Shown here one piece after another: positions 20,372 to 33,234 of a stretch of 64,000 nucleotides of DNA. The stretch is taken from positions 5,766,001-5,830,000 of the forward strand of contig JBANDB010000001.1 in the NCBI GenBank assembly GCA_037576215.1, written 5' to 3'. The position numbers and the translations under genes were made by a program. Source of the DNA: Armillaria gallica (Eukaryota > Basidiomycota > Agaricomycetes > Agaricales > Physalacriaceae). The notes below the pieces were generated by a model that searched no databases, was not told the origin of the DNA, and saw only the letters and a program-made list of their open reading frames with translations. Each line of letters begins with the position of its first letter. The first letter of the stretch is position 1.

Positions 20372-22340
20372 CGGTGCTCCGCTCTTCTTCTTCCCTTTCG
20401 CGGCCGCCGGTTCATCACGATGAATAGTTCTCGCCCGGTCTTTCTTTTTTTCCTTCCCCTTCCCCTCCTTCAACACACTGCCTGGCCCCCCCTCCGAACA
20501 ACTCGGGCGACACGCCAGACCGTGTTCATGCAGCTGCGGCTCATCCGACCTGCTGTGTCGCAACTCACGGCCGCGCCCGTCAACTACCACATTCACAGTC
20601 AGTGCCCCAGACCGCCTGTAGAGGATGATGGGGACGATAGCGGGGGCATGGTCACAGCCGAAGCAAACGGCGGGATCGAGGTTACGACACCACTGAAGGC
20701 TCCAAGGCTATTCTATCAGACTGCTCCTGGTAGTAGTCTGCGTCGTCCTCTTCGTCGTCTTCATAATCCTCGTCATTCGCCGGCTCTTTCTCACGCTCCT
20801 TCATAATGGTAGCCTGCCTCGCCAGATCGACCATCCACTCAGCCAGTGAACCCGTATCACCCTTGTCCTCTTCTACTTCTTCCTCCTCCTCTCTCGTATG
20901 TGCCAGACCTCGCATCAGACACCGCCGATGTTCCCCATTCCGGATTTACGAGCACGGTGTACAAACTCCATGCGCCATTCGGGGAACGCCAATGCGTCGT
21001 AGTTGTGTGGTAGAGAAGGGAGCAGTGAGCCCGGGTACGTTGAAGTCGACGTCGGCGGAGGTGTAGGAGGGATGGGTGTGTTCGGTGGCTCCAACGAGGG
21101 TAGAAGGTTCGAGACAAACCTCGATGCCTCGGAGATGGACAAGTGCTCAGCGCTCATGCGAGAATAGCCGACGAAAGAGTACGCAGTAAGGACAAGTACC
21201 CGCTATCTTAGAGCAGGTCCAGGACGATCCATTCACCGATTTCTGATGATCTTTCTCCCAGTGGGTCGATGGAGGAGTAAATCGTCGACATCTTCCGCAG
21301 AGCCAAAGATTTTAATGGCTATCGATAGCGGGGAAGGCCCAAGACTGACTTGATGTCGTCTTCACCGTCAAGATCATTGAGATCCTCGTCCGTTGGGTCG
21401 TGAGCGAATACAGCGTGCTTGAATCAGTGCCATCCGAGTCATGAGTCCAAATCAAGCCCAGTTTTGCGAGGTAGATGGGATATTGTCAAAACACGTTTAC
21501 GAGTCAGTCGAGGGTCTATGGTCACCGGTCAACGATGGTGGGGATTCATTAGGTTTCAGTAATAAAAAACATAGTTGAATGTACAGTGTCATTTTCGAAA
21601 TAAATTATCTCGATTACTGTTGATGTCGCTCTCCGAGTCCTGAACTTGGCGCTGGGAATTCGCAATTCTGGGGTGACCTCGATGGCGCTCTCTGAGTCCT
21701 TGAGGTAATCTGACTTTCGAATCACAGTCAAACAGGACAGGAAACGAGGCTTGTGTGGAATGAGATCCTTTGGCAAATGTGAGAATGAAAGAAATGCAAG
21801 ATAGAACAGACTCACGGAAAGGTCTTTGAATAGATGAATCTAACCTTCTTTAATCACCAGCAGCCGGTCCTTCCATTCAATCATGCATCCCCATGACGTG
21901 CTTCTTCTTCCCATTCTGATTCGATTCGACTGCTTTCGCCCATCCCTCGCGATAAGGCTTCGCATACTCTGTCGGCGCCGTTCTTTGCAGCTTCACCACG
22001 ACCATCGTGTTGGACCTCGAACAGCTCGGCAGACTGAATACTATACCGAACCCAGGCGAAGTCATCCTCCAGGATCTGACCGGTCGAAAAGCGTAGCAGA
22101 GTGAGACGAGAAGGCTCGTCTGCAGAGCGGTGATGGGGATGCATAGGCTCCGAGGACGAAGTAGATTTCTTCTGCCGCCTGACCTTCAACACTGCTGAAG
22201 GCAGCGATCCCGCAGATTATCTTGGACGTAAGGTCGAGACGTTGCTCCCAGAAATCGACGCCGACTGCCTGGATTCAACCGTTATAAGTACATCCAATGC
22301 AAAACAGATGAAATAGAAACATACCTTGGTGTCTGTACTA
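20372..22340 (-). pseudogene. PH-like-domain gene, left copy (decayed)
   Basis: Scattered exons on the minus strand match a large basidiomycete protein: SRLTLLRFSTGQILEDDFAWV (about 22110-22050), a PH-like piece IEWKDRLLVIKEG with HLFKDL, an intron, then IPHKPRFLSCLTVIRKSDYLKD (about 21780-21700), then SLLPSL...ALAFPEWR...RKSGMGNIGG (about 21150-20915), and an acidic EEEEEVEED stretch. The order recalls fungal Skg3/Caf120-type PH proteins, but this naming is tentative. Frameshifts and stops separate the pieces, and the segment before SRLTLLRF differs from the right copy. The right copy (37400-39404) is inverted and also broken. Confidence 0.5.
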
Positions 22341-24191
22341 CCTAGACATCTTGAGTTTGTTCACGGTAACGTCTGCGAAGTGTCCGTTAACAGAAAAATC
22401 AAAATGAAAAGCATGGGGCTTACCTTGGGGCAAACCCTGACCCCACGCTATCATGCCTAAAGCAGTCCAATGGCGAGGGGTGGGCCTTGAAGCTTGACAT
22501 CGAGTCTCCACATGTTGCGCTCTGCACTTGAGAGCGAGCAAGATGGGTGCTGAGCCTAGAATCGTCGTCAGCACGTCCAACTCGCCAACAAGATAAAATA
22601 AACCTACCCCTCCAAATCTCGGCAATATTCAAATCGCCCTCTGGTATCCATCAAGCCGACGCTTGCATAAACGTCCACTCAAATAACGAATCTTCAGAAA
22701 TGAAAGAGAATGGCTTACCAGTGCAGGAAACGAGCCTACGACCCAGGACTAGGCCGCTTTACCATTGCAAGCCTTGAGGGTAACGGTTACACAAAGCTAT
22801 TGAAAAAACAAGTCAACGAAAGGGAGAGCAATGGTGCTAACAACGAGCCTTACCTGCGTGCCAAATTCAATGATAGTGGTCCAGCTTCAGGCTGGCAGCG
22901 TGATGACCCGTCACGAAAATCAACAAACTCATCACAAGAGCATGGGATGTCGACGCGCCACGGACGTAATTCTGATCCTGTAAGCGCTAGAGGCTGAGGC
23001 TTTCTAGTAGGGATAAGAGACATAGGTAGAGGACGAGGAGAGGACGGGAATGGATTTAGAACTCCAAGAATGAACGCGAGGAGGTGGTGGTGGAAGGCAA
23101 AGTCGCACGATGCCGAAATCAAGCCAGACGGTCCGGTGCCCCGGGTACCTTCCTCTTTAACTTATGCTCTCATCTCGTCTCATGCTTTCCTCGACTCTAC
23201 GCTACTCTCTTGAGAGTTCATTGCGAGAAAGTATACCAAATTTTCAGAATTCAGCACGCTTACGGCTGGGGATGATAGAGTAACATTGATGGGCCGACGT
23301 TGCGCACACTCGAGCAAGTTGATTCAGTTTCATGTATTCGCCTGCTAACGTCTTCTATTATATTCCACCCTAGATTCTTTGGCGATGCCTGGTAACGGCT
23401 ACGACATGCTTTGGAAAGGCATGGATATATTTATCCAATTCACTACTCGGTCCTTCCTTTTCATTCTGGGTATCCACGGCGGTGAATCTGGCTTGATGTT
23501 CAACTTGGGAATTTCGTTCTGACGTCGATATCTCTTCTTCCTCGTCCATATGACCGAAGTCTGACCTCTCGTTCGCTCAGACTAACGTATTTGCATGGAC
23601 ATGGACAGCGGTATGCGAATTTCGCGGAGGAAATACCCCAGGAACAAAAATCTCAACATCGAATTCGGTGCAAATATGGTGAGTGCCGCTTACTTTGGGG
23701 TGTTTTCAAATGGGTTCAATCTAATATTTTTGCTCAGGCATTGCAATAATACTCGTTCTATTACTTCGAGTACCACTCGAATGTACATATCTCCTCTCGA
23801 AATCAAATCTACACCTGCTGCAACGTTCAAAGCGTGTATTTCGATCCAGATTCAATCTACTCAGTCCCAGTCAAATTCCGCGTGCTCCGCTACGTGTACG
23901 GCTCTGAATTCACTCTAAACGTCTGGGTAATGCGGGATTAAGCCATGAGAGCCTGGTAATCAACAATACGACATACCACGGCGTCGTACCGAAGCTCATG
24001 ACACCTGCAATTCTCATCTTTCAGGCGCTGGTGCTGACTTTGATATCAGCTGCGAACTGTGCTTGCACGACGATGGCTTGTTTGGGTCGACTTCGGTGAA
24101 TAGAAAGGCAATGCATCTGTCGTCTTAAAATAGGTATCAAGTAGAATGTCACAGGTGTAGGGGTCGCCGTAGAAGTTACTCAATTGTTTCA
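22341..24191. other. No confident gene; possible small spliced minus-strand gene
   Basis: Minus-strand frames at about 23122-22858 and 22625-22440 are separated by plausible GT-AG introns and may belong to one small gene, but no ATG-anchored continuous model or domain was found. Block C homology ends near 22370; most of this stretch is single-copy in the window. Nothing supported at 23.1-24.1 kb. Confidence 0.25.
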
Positions 24192-24314
24192 ATGAATTAC
24201 CTTCAGCGTTTACCTTTTGACAGTCGGAGACGGAAAGGCATCAGTGAAGGCGGACCGGTGCGATTTCCAAAAGCGTCAACACAGATTCCTACCTCCCTAC
24301 CACCAAGGACAACG

Positions 24315-26316
24315 ATGACACGACTTGAGCACGAGGCACAGGCTGTTTCTTCCGATAAATGTCTCTCCTCTCATGCATCCTGCATACCAAGCGTGTCTCC
24401 TGGAATACGCAGTCTAGTCTGTGAGTCCTGTTGGCGCACAGTCTTTTCTGTCGATTCGTTCCATACAGCTTGGGTCGCTCAATTTGTGTCGACTAGTCCA
24501 GAATCAGCCGGGTTCTCATACACAACGCCTGCATGGGAGGAGATGCAACATTCGATCGACTTGATGTGCGAATGGTGCGACCTCGTCTGCGAGGAGATTG
24601 AATTTTATTATCATCACCAAACGAAAACAAAGGAAGCGCCACCTGCAGACAGCACATTTCAGCTGAGAGTGCGATTCATGTCCAAGAACAATATTGCAGA
24701 TGAATCCATCGTTACCCTTCAGTTGATCATAGAAAACAGCTGGTCACCTACCTATCTCATCCACACTGCTGTAGGTATGTCCAACAATAGCTATATGTCC
24801 CGAATACAGCCCATATTCTGATTTGAACTTTCAAGACGATCAGGCTGCACGGTTCATCCGTCATCGCGAGGTGCTATTACATGTTGATTCGACCTTAGGC
24901 TATGATCTGATTAAGAAATGCGTCGGCGAATGTTTGCGTCATGAACGCTGCGCCCCACCCCTCCGTGCTCTCTTGCCAACTCGGGTGATAGATTGCACAA
25001 ATCCGGAACAGCCTCATCTCATCATCAACCAAGGCATCAAGGATGACTACGTTGCACTGAGCTACGTGTGGGGCGAGAAGCAACCGCACTGTACGACGAC
25101 TAAAAATTTAGATTCCTACATCGCAGGCATCCCATTGCAAAATATCCCAAAAACTATTATGGACGCCATTAAAGTGACACAGAAACTCGGTTTACGCTTT
25201 CTGTGGGTAGACGCCCTATGCATCCTGCAGGATTCGAAAGACGATAAGGCACAAGAAATCGCACAGATTCGCCGGATATTCCGGGATGCTTATGTGACCA
25301 TTATTGCCGCCTGCGCTCACAAAGTTAGCAATGGATTCTTACACAAGCGAAGCACACGGTATGCGGCTAGCACATTCCCGTTTCGCTGTCCCGATGGCGG
25401 CATAGGGACGATGCAATTGCGAGAGGGTCAGCATGCTCCGAAGGAACCTGTCAGCGAACGTGCATGGTGCCTGGAGGAACGCGTGTTGTCACCACGTAGG
25501 GTGATCTATGCCTCACATACCCTTCAGTATGAATGCCAGACGACACACTTTAACGCGAATGGTGCTCCCAACTTTATCGAGCCATTATCTGGAATCCCCC
25601 GTCTGCCTGACCGTATATTCCTCCCCACACCTGCTACTCCCAGTGGTGATCTACCAGCAGACGAAGATGTGGCAAAGGCGTGGCGCAGTATACTAGGCCT
25701 TTACACACAACGTGCCCTCACCAAGCCCAGAGACCGGCTCGTTGCCCTGTCTGGAATTGTCGAGCAATTTCACCGCTTCTGGTCGCATACCACATACATC
25801 GCAGGCCTGTGGGAGCACCAGCTTCCTGGTTGCTTGCTGTGGTACAATAGCGGTGATTCCCAGTGCCACAGTCGACCAGATCGCTACCGCGCTCCCTCAT
25901 GGAGCTGGGCGTCAACGAATGGAAAAGTGAACATGTCATCGTGTAGCAACCATGGCGTTTTGTGCACCGTTATCCAGTGTGATGCGATTGTGACACGGCA
26001 GATTAACCCGTATGGCGAGGTTACAGCTGGTTCTCTGGTTCTTGACACAATTCTACAGCAGGCGGTGTGGGATCCGGTAGATAGTTCGTTGTTCGATGGG
26101 GCGGGTGTGCCAACCGACGACCCTCTTGAGTGGCCAGAGCTAACCCGCTCTGACTCTGAGCGAGGTGAGATTGGATATGTGGTACGCGATGCCATAGAAC
26201 CAGTCTCAGAGAGAATCGGAAAGGTTCATCTCGCCCTCGTGAGCAATACTGGCAGTACATTGCTCGGCCTCGTTCTCATTCCTGACCAGCCAAATCTCAA
26301 GTGCAGAACAGAATGA
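24315..26316 (+). CDS. Classical HET-domain protein (intact, single copy)
   Basis: Two exons, 24315-24774 and 24836-26316, joined by a 61-base GT-AG intron, give 646 residues; the frame is open to 24192, so an earlier ATG there is possible. Canonical PF06985 features: YVALSYVWGEKQP (about residue 225), RFLWVDALCILQDSKDDKAQEI (about 275), FRDAYVTIIAACA, SERAWCLEERVLSPRRV (about 359), YECQTTHF, the RDRLVALSGI core, and YRAPSWSWAS (about 503). The N-terminal 200 residues include CESCWRTVF and CEWCDLVCEEIE pairs. This architecture is the standard HET effector of incompatibility and cell death. It lies in single-copy DNA between the duplicated arms and is one of three intact HET genes. Confidence 0.9.
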
Positions 26317-26537
26317 CTGCCCTTATTTCCGTCGTGTTGGTTGGTTCACAGCTCCGTTCTGCGACAAGTCAGCATGGCTGAGCTCGAGCTACCAGCATAT
26401 CAAGGTCATTTAGTTCAAAGTCGTTTCACTGGGCCACAATGAGGAAGACATGTAAGCATTTAAATCATTCACCAATAGTGATGTGTTGACCCTAGCCAGA
26501 ACTGTACAAGATAGGTAATGACTCGGAAATCATTGGC

Positions 26538-27546
26538 GCCTCGCATGAGGACATAGCGGACATCAATGGGCCGGACGGTTCCTAGGAGCTCGATGCAATC
26601 TTGAATATTATGTTTTTCGCGCATTTGGAGGTCGACGAGTTTTGGGCCGTCACCGCCTGGGTAGACAATGAATGAAGGGGGTAGCAGCGAGGGTAAAATA
26701 CCTACTGACGACGAAGTGGACGTTGGCGAAGGCGCTGCAGACACGGGGAGCGGTGGCGACGAGGAGATCGATGCCTTTGCGGTATGCAAGTCGGGAGAGG
26801 ACGACGATGGGGCACTACGAGGATGTTAGTGGGCCAAAGGTCACTGGCAGTCATGTCTTACCAGTATCGCTAGACTTCGACGTCCCAGGCCGAAAAGGCT
26901 CTGGTACCAGTGCATTCGGAATAACATATACATTCCCCCGAACTCTGCCTGACTGGTCAAAGAGCTCTCCTCGAAGGACGGTGTTCTCCCTCCTACAAAT
27001 AGTCAGTACAACAGAGAGATAACACGGAGATATCCTCACCCAGTATGAGATACACAAATGACTGCATCGACATTCCCCAGCGTCCCCGCTAAGAGCTTGT
27101 TCTTCAGGATGCTCACAGCGTCTTCGAAGCCAAACAGACTATGGTGAACACTGTTCTGACGCCAAGTAGATGGGAATGCAGAATTCCTTCGTGGCCGAGA
27201 GAAGACAGGCTAGCATGGGCATGGATGAGGTGAATGTGCTCTCGAATGAGGATCGTCCGGAGGTAGGGCAGAAAAGTGAAAAAGTTGGGCAACGTCGCAG
27301 AGGAAGCAATCGGAACAAAAGGAAGATAATAAGATAATACACTTTCAGTGAAGGAAGAAGCCAGCGAATACCGATGCGATTAGGTGAATGGCTGTGTGTG
27401 ATAACGATGACCTGGGATTGTCAATGAAGAACTGGAAATATTTTTGTAGGACACACCTTGTGGCCACGTTTTATCAGGTTCGCGTTCAGCATGTAAACGT
27501 GATTTTCTACCCCGCCAACATTTGGATGGAAGAAATCCGTTATCAT
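26538..27546 (-). pseudogene. GPI3: GPI3/PIG-A truncated second copy
   Basis: Direct duplicate of exons 1 to part of 5 of the gene at 10158-12065. It starts with the same [12 protein letters not shown] exon (27546) and keeps [24 protein letters not shown] and GGDGPKLVDL. It is cut at about 26538, inside the segment RPIDVRYVLMRG, so half the glycosyltransferase domain and the C-terminal membrane segment are missing. An 8-base tandem insertion near 27330 and a 4-base deletion near 27150 shift the frame. It cannot make an active enzyme. Confidence 0.85.
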
Positions 27547-28041
27547 ACTGCGCTTTCGTCAGGAAACAGTTTTGCTCGCAGGGTGATTACTGACGCTATT
27601 GCTATGGGCTCCATGGCGAAACTAACGTCCTTGTTGACATTATTTCGAGGATTATTCGCAGCTGTAGGATGGAATCCTGTCTTGAAGTTACGAGCAATGT
27701 TGATTGTCGTGGTCGTCGTTGTCCAAGAGCTAAGTAAGAGTCGGGGCATATACCGAAATATTCATTTATTGTGTATAATAAATAAATAATCGCAATTCTC
27801 GTAGCACTCAACGCCAACTCTCAGCGCTCACTTCTCTGTACAACAACGGTTTAACTGTTTCGCCTAAAACATCGAGGACTCAGAACACGGAGAAAGTCGT
27901 AGTACTTGCGCTCTACATCAGTCCAACTCATATAGTCATACTCGAGGTTGATACCGTCTAGACTCGTTCCCCCGGCTAGCTAAATGATAATCACAAGAAC
28001 GTTACGCCACACAAAATGCAACACAGTGAAGCTTTCTTCCC
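27547..28041. other. Intergenic, duplicate of 12066-12567
   Basis: Same AT-rich ATAAATAAATAA stretch near 27775-27790. No gene seen. Confidence 0.4.
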
Positions 28042-30156
28042 CTACTTCACTAGCACCCGTAGAGTCTCTAGTGTCGCCTCTACGACTATAGCAGAGCTAG
28101 AATCCTCGGCTACACATTTCCTCATCATTCTCTCTGTCGACCTAAAGAACATCGTGCGCTCCTGATATTCGCATCCTCTCAAACCCGAAACTGTGTCAGA
28201 GTCACTAGCATCCAGCAATCCAAGTACGCCTTTCACCCACGCGTGTCCTGTCTCTGGGTATTTCTCTAAAAGCACAGTGTTGAAAGCATAGGAACGGGCT
28301 GGCCTTTCTATTGTCGCGTTGAGCACTTGGGTAGCAGGACCTCCCTGGTCCTGGTGAGTAAGTTTGACGAAAAGCTTGACAGAAATCCCGGCAGAGACGT
28401 TGACGGCCTGGGCAAGCCGAGCGCAGCAGTACTCCGCCTCTAACCCATCTACTGTACACACCGCTCGACACTCGTGTCCCACGCGAGAGTCAGATCGCAT
28501 CAGAGATTTCGGTGCCCAGCGAAAGCCAGGTTCGTCCTCCATCTTTGGACAATCCATAAGAATGATATCCCCAGGCAGGTGCCGGAGTTGCAGAAGCAGA
28601 GTCTTCAAACGCTCAGAAGGCTGGACGTCGAAGAATATATTGGGATCCACGTTCAGTAGTCTGCATACCGCAATCGTCTCGTCCTCCGGTCTGCTCGTCC
28701 ATCTCCCAACCAAGAACCGCACGAGGTCGGTGAATTCTATACGAGCGTCGGGGATAGATGAGAGGTCGGAATTGTGTCGTCTGATGAAACGAACTAGTTC
28801 TGAGAGACAGTGGGATAGAACCGGGTTACACCACTGAACGACAGCATCGGGGAAGAGGTTGTCCAGAGGCGCAAAATCATCCGAGAGTTCAAATATCAGT
28901 TTCTTTGCTAATAGTCCTTCCTGGAGCGTCCAGAGGCGCTGCATCGAACCTGAAGTTAAGATCGCCAGTGCTGTTTCTTCCAAAGGAGAAGAAAGCGAGA
29001 GTGGACGGATGCCTGCGTCAATCACAAGCACTGCACGTGCATTCGCATATGTCAGCGTCATCTTCCTGATTGCCTGCTTCCTCAGTTCTCTAACTTCAGG
29101 AATGCAGAGCGAATCTATCCAGAATGCCCCACCGGGAAGCAGGGTGTGGACCAACTCTGCTATGCGTTCAATTTGACATGTGGGTAGCCCTGCCTCGCTC
29201 GTGCTTCCGAGGCCGTCCACCCAAACGTGGGATATAGCGATGTAGGGAGTTTCTGAAGCATCTCTAATGCATAGCGTGCCGTCTGGCATGTGCTGGACGA
29301 CTGGGATCCCTCCTCCTTGTAGCAGATCGTATACAGCTGATATAGGAGGTTTCGTATACGCACAAGTGCACTGAGTCTCCATGACGTGCTTTCTAGTGTA
29401 GGTGGAGATATCAATCGTATTCCGAGTGCAGGCTTCCTCGGTGCAGTCAGCTCCGTGATGGATGGGGGGCTTGCATGTGCCCGCATACTCCAGAAGGATT
29501 ATCGATGATTCAAGGAAGCGCTTAATAGCGAGGGGACACTACCCCTTAGAGCACACGGCGTCCTTGATAAAAGGGAAAAAGGACGACACTGGAAAGGAGT
29601 GGCCTGGTTTTTTGGGAACGGCTGACATGCCATGAGCGAAGAGCGCCCCTCGGAAACTGGCGACTGTCACGGCGACAGAGGCCATGCCAACAAAGTATGG
29701 CGCGACCTCTTGCGAGCGTGAAGTACAGAAAGAGGCCAGTCTGTAGATCAAGGTCTCCAGGGAGGTCAAATCCTCTTCCACGCGCTCTGCCCATCGACGA
29801 TATCGATCCGGATACCGTTGGGACAACTGATGAACGTGTCGCCACCAAAGAAGCAGCAGAATAAGCATGTTCTCATCGGTCATGACTGTGTTTCCTTCGC
29901 TATCCACGGAAAGCAGGAGTTTCTCGGGTACTTTGCGTTCAAAGACAGACTCGAGGAGCCCGAATGTGAAGAGGCATTGGAAATGGATGAGCATCTCATC
30001 TACGGCGCGGAGCTGGGCTTTGCGTACGGCGAGGTATTTCTTCATCGGCGCGAGCACGTATCCGTCGTGCTTCCCCCCAAGCCATTTTACGGCCTTGAAA
30101 TAGAACGTGCGATTGGCGGGTACGAGCGGGTCTGGCAGCTCAAGGAGAGTGGCATC
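28042..30156 (-). pseudogene. 702-aa-type HET gene, second copy with one stop
   Basis: Direct duplicate of 12568-14676. The frame is open throughout except for TAG at 29539-29541, where the left copy has TGG (Trp), about 210 residues after the ATG at 30156. Small in-frame differences occur, such as an added codon near 29378 and three codons near 28210. The HET motifs (YIAISHVWVDGLG, FWIDSLCIPE, RLWTLQEGLL) are unchanged. With a single nonsense change it may be a very recent pseudogene. The downstream 446-codon frame from 29382 still holds the whole HET domain and could be made from an internal ATG. Confidence 0.85.
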
Positions 30157-31032
30157 CATGACATATAGTATTACGGGGGACGCCTGTGTTGGCCAAACTA
30201 TGAGATCCCAGTGAGATTGTGTAAAGGACAGAAACTCTACCGGTGCCAACTTTATGCTTCGTAGCGCGGCTGAGATATGCGGTGGTCGTTTCGGAGAGAG
30301 CCGCTCTTAAAGTGGTCATGACAGCATCCTTGCACGTTACACTTGGGCGGCTAGTGAGATATTTAAAAAAATGCATCTGTGATGGTTTAGGTACCCCAGG
30401 CTGTATCGATCAGGGATTCATATCGATAACACTCTGGATTGTAATTCCTGGCCAACACCTTCCTTTCTTTTCGCCGTAGGAAAATCTCGGTTACATCATG
30501 TCGACGTCGTCCCCTCATGTTAGTCCAAAACAACATACATGCTTTGGTATTGATACGTACATTCTGAGTAGGAATTGAACCCAATTGTACCTTGGGAAAT
30601 AGCAAGGATTGTTATCTAGGAAATTGAACTGATAGCAGGCGCTCTGTTGAAACCAATACTAGTCTGAATTGAGTGGTTGGTAGTGGTGGTGGTACCGGCG
30701 ACAGGTCCCAATCAGGAACGGCCGGGTCCATAACCCTAACGTGGCAAGCCATGCGCCGTGGCCGCAAAGGCTCGTACCGTTGGTGCTGCGACTGAATCGA
30801 GGTGAGTTGGCTCCGGGCCGGGGCCCGACAGTTGAAACACCCAGAAAAGGTAATTTTGTTGCCCTGCCCTAAATTTGAGACGAATCGATTCTATTGCAAG
30901 TCCTGGGCCTCAAGCTCAGGTCCAAGTTCAGCTAAGTATCAGCCGTGTTGCCGAACGATATCGATAGACGCCCAAACATATCGGTAAGTCGATTTGGATC
31001 AGGTTATTGACATCAATTGCTTATTACCGACA
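30157..31032. other. Intergenic, partly duplicated
   Basis: Matches 14677-15446 without the hairpin element and with an extra roughly 110-base GC-rich insert (about 30680-30785) carrying the GGTACCGG-type repeat. Homology to the left copy ends near 30978. Confidence 0.4.
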
Positions 31033-33158
31033 ATGAGCATTCCAGAGACGACGCCAAAGCAGGACAACATTCCGACTGCGAGGGCATCATGTCAGTCCCC
31101 AACACTGCTGTCTGAGGAGACGAGGAAACAGTATGTATCCGACTGACCTCGTGTTGACGACACCACCTCATCGATATCCGTCATCCAGACTTTTTGCAGG
31201 TATCCTGCAACAAGCGAAGGAGAACTTCCACAATGGACTTCAACAAGCCGAAGCCGTATCCCGGGCAACCAACGATGTACAAGAATCCTCCTCTGTGCCC
31301 GATTACGCCCATAAAATGAATGGGTCTGTCTTCATGAAACATCTGTGGCACAACTCAAGGCTGACTTTTGCCTAGCGCCGTAATAGCAATAGACGGCGTG
31401 CTGGGTGACTTCATCCAAATGTTCCAAGACGTGGTTATGAAGCGACTTGTTGAAGAAGGAATGCGCGCCAAGGAGGCAGGTCTTCTACCAGATGACGAGT
31501 CGTCTGCGCCGTCTACTCCGGTCGCAATGCCGTGCCCCGAACCTCAAGCTGTTGTGCTCTCAGAGCCATTATCTGCTCTCTCAGACGCAGTGGTCGATAT
31601 TTCTGACAATGCGACGCCCCGCCGTTTCCGCTTCATTGACTGTTCAAAACTTGTCCATGAGTGCACCCTCCGTGTGCTCGAGTACAGTGATCTCTCTGCT
31701 CAATCGTACGCAACTATCTCCTACGTATGGCGTGGTGTCATCGGTCCGGCCACTGCTTCCATGGCGAAGTATGGATCATTTGCTGTCGCTGGCGCAATAG
31801 ACGGGGATCCTATCAGCATCGATGTCCTCCTCCACGTCTGCAGAGCGTGTCTTCTTGACAAGATCCCGCTAATCTGGTTGGATAGATTGGGCATCATCCA
31901 GACAAGTAGAGAGGATAAGGCTTGGCAAATTCAGAGGATGTACAGTGTTTATGCTTCATGCACAAAGTGTTACGTCCTTCCTGGCGGTACTCGCCGTCTG
32001 GCAAGTATTGGAGAACCGACGTTGTGGATTCACAGAGGCTGGACTCTCCAGGAGGCCGTGGCACCGAAGAAGTGCAGTGTAGTGATTCAGTGGGAGTACA
32101 CCTCTGGTTTGTTTGGAAATCCACGCAAGCGCCTCGGCACCAGCGGTACTGTCGAGGAAATCGTTTTTGGGGAATCCGCCCAAATTGAATTGTCCTCTCT
32201 TCTCAAAGCCAGTGTCGCAGAGAACGTCGAGTTCCGCATTCCTGCAGGCCCAGGGACTTGGATAGGGCAGAAAGTCGACATCACCATTCGCATTTTTGGC
32301 ACAGACGAAGAAGCTGGCTGGCGCCATGCCTTTGCTCTTTCTGCAGCGTTGAAGCCGGTAGATGAAGTCGTAGACCCCCAGTGCATTAAGAAGAAAACCG
32401 CGTTCTGGAGGAGCGCACAGATGAGAACCTCGTCGCGTCCGGTAGACATGGTTTTCAGCATTATGGGGTTATTCGGCGTCATCCTGAACCCGAGAGAGTT
32501 CGAAACCCATGATCGTCTGGGGGCGACTATAGCGCTGGCCAGGGAAATCTTGAAGCAAGGAGGTTCGCCGACTTGGCTCGCGACGTCACTTTCACTCCCG
32601 GAGAACCCTTCGATTCGCTCTTTCCCCAAATTCCCGGAAACTGACAAGGCTGGTGCGGCGGTCTATGAAGTTGGTCCACGGAGACTCGAGGCGGCTGAGC
32701 TGATGCAAGACGTTGATGGCTGGCTTGCCACAGAGGAGATACCAGGGGCGGAAATGGATACTCATGGGTTTTTGACCTTGACCTTGAAATGCGTACCTGT
32801 GACGTGGACTGGGGTTTACCAAGAACGACCCCCCGTCCAGTCTCTGAAGCAGTCTTACGACAACCAGCTCTTACATTTCCATGATCTTCACCGATCGCCA
32901 TTTATCGTGGACAATCATGGCAAGGTGTGGAGGCTCTCTGAGGCCGTGGAAAATACAAAGTTTTATGTGGCCCTGCTTGGTCGTATGTTTACTCAATCTG
33001 CCTTCCGGTTCTTGGATCCCATGGCATTAGCTAAAGCCATATTGTTGGAGGAATACCAGGAAGGAAGGTTTCGTCGAGCGGAAGGCGGTTGCTGGTTCAC
33101 ATTCAATACTATGACTTATCGGTTTGAGGGATGGCAGAAACGCGTCTTCACTATTTAA
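31033..33158 (+). CDS. Third HET-domain protein (intact paralogue)
   Basis: Exons 31033-31130, 31189-31323 and 31376-33158 join in frame to 671 residues. The first two introns are GT-AG (58 and 52 bases). HET motifs: QSYATISYVWRG (about residue 187), LIWLDRLGIIQTSREDKAWQIQRMY (about 241), a C-CYVLPGG strand, LWIHRGWTLQEAVAP (about 294), then RPVDMVFSIMGLFGVILNP. It is clearly related to the broken pair at 15538-17380 and 42550-44367 but much more diverged. It occupies the same place relative to block B as the left broken gene does. No stop or frameshift. Just past its stop begins a fragment of an F-box gene. Confidence 0.85.
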
Positions 33159-33234
33159 TTTCTTTAGCTTGTCGTTCACTTCGTATGGCTATGTATACCA
33201 ATAAATACTTATACCCACAAGCGGGGTCTCTGTG

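Noticed and set aside
23595..23918. 107-codon plus-strand frame
   Set aside because: No start context, domain or conserved continuation; Ser/Thr-rich chance frame.
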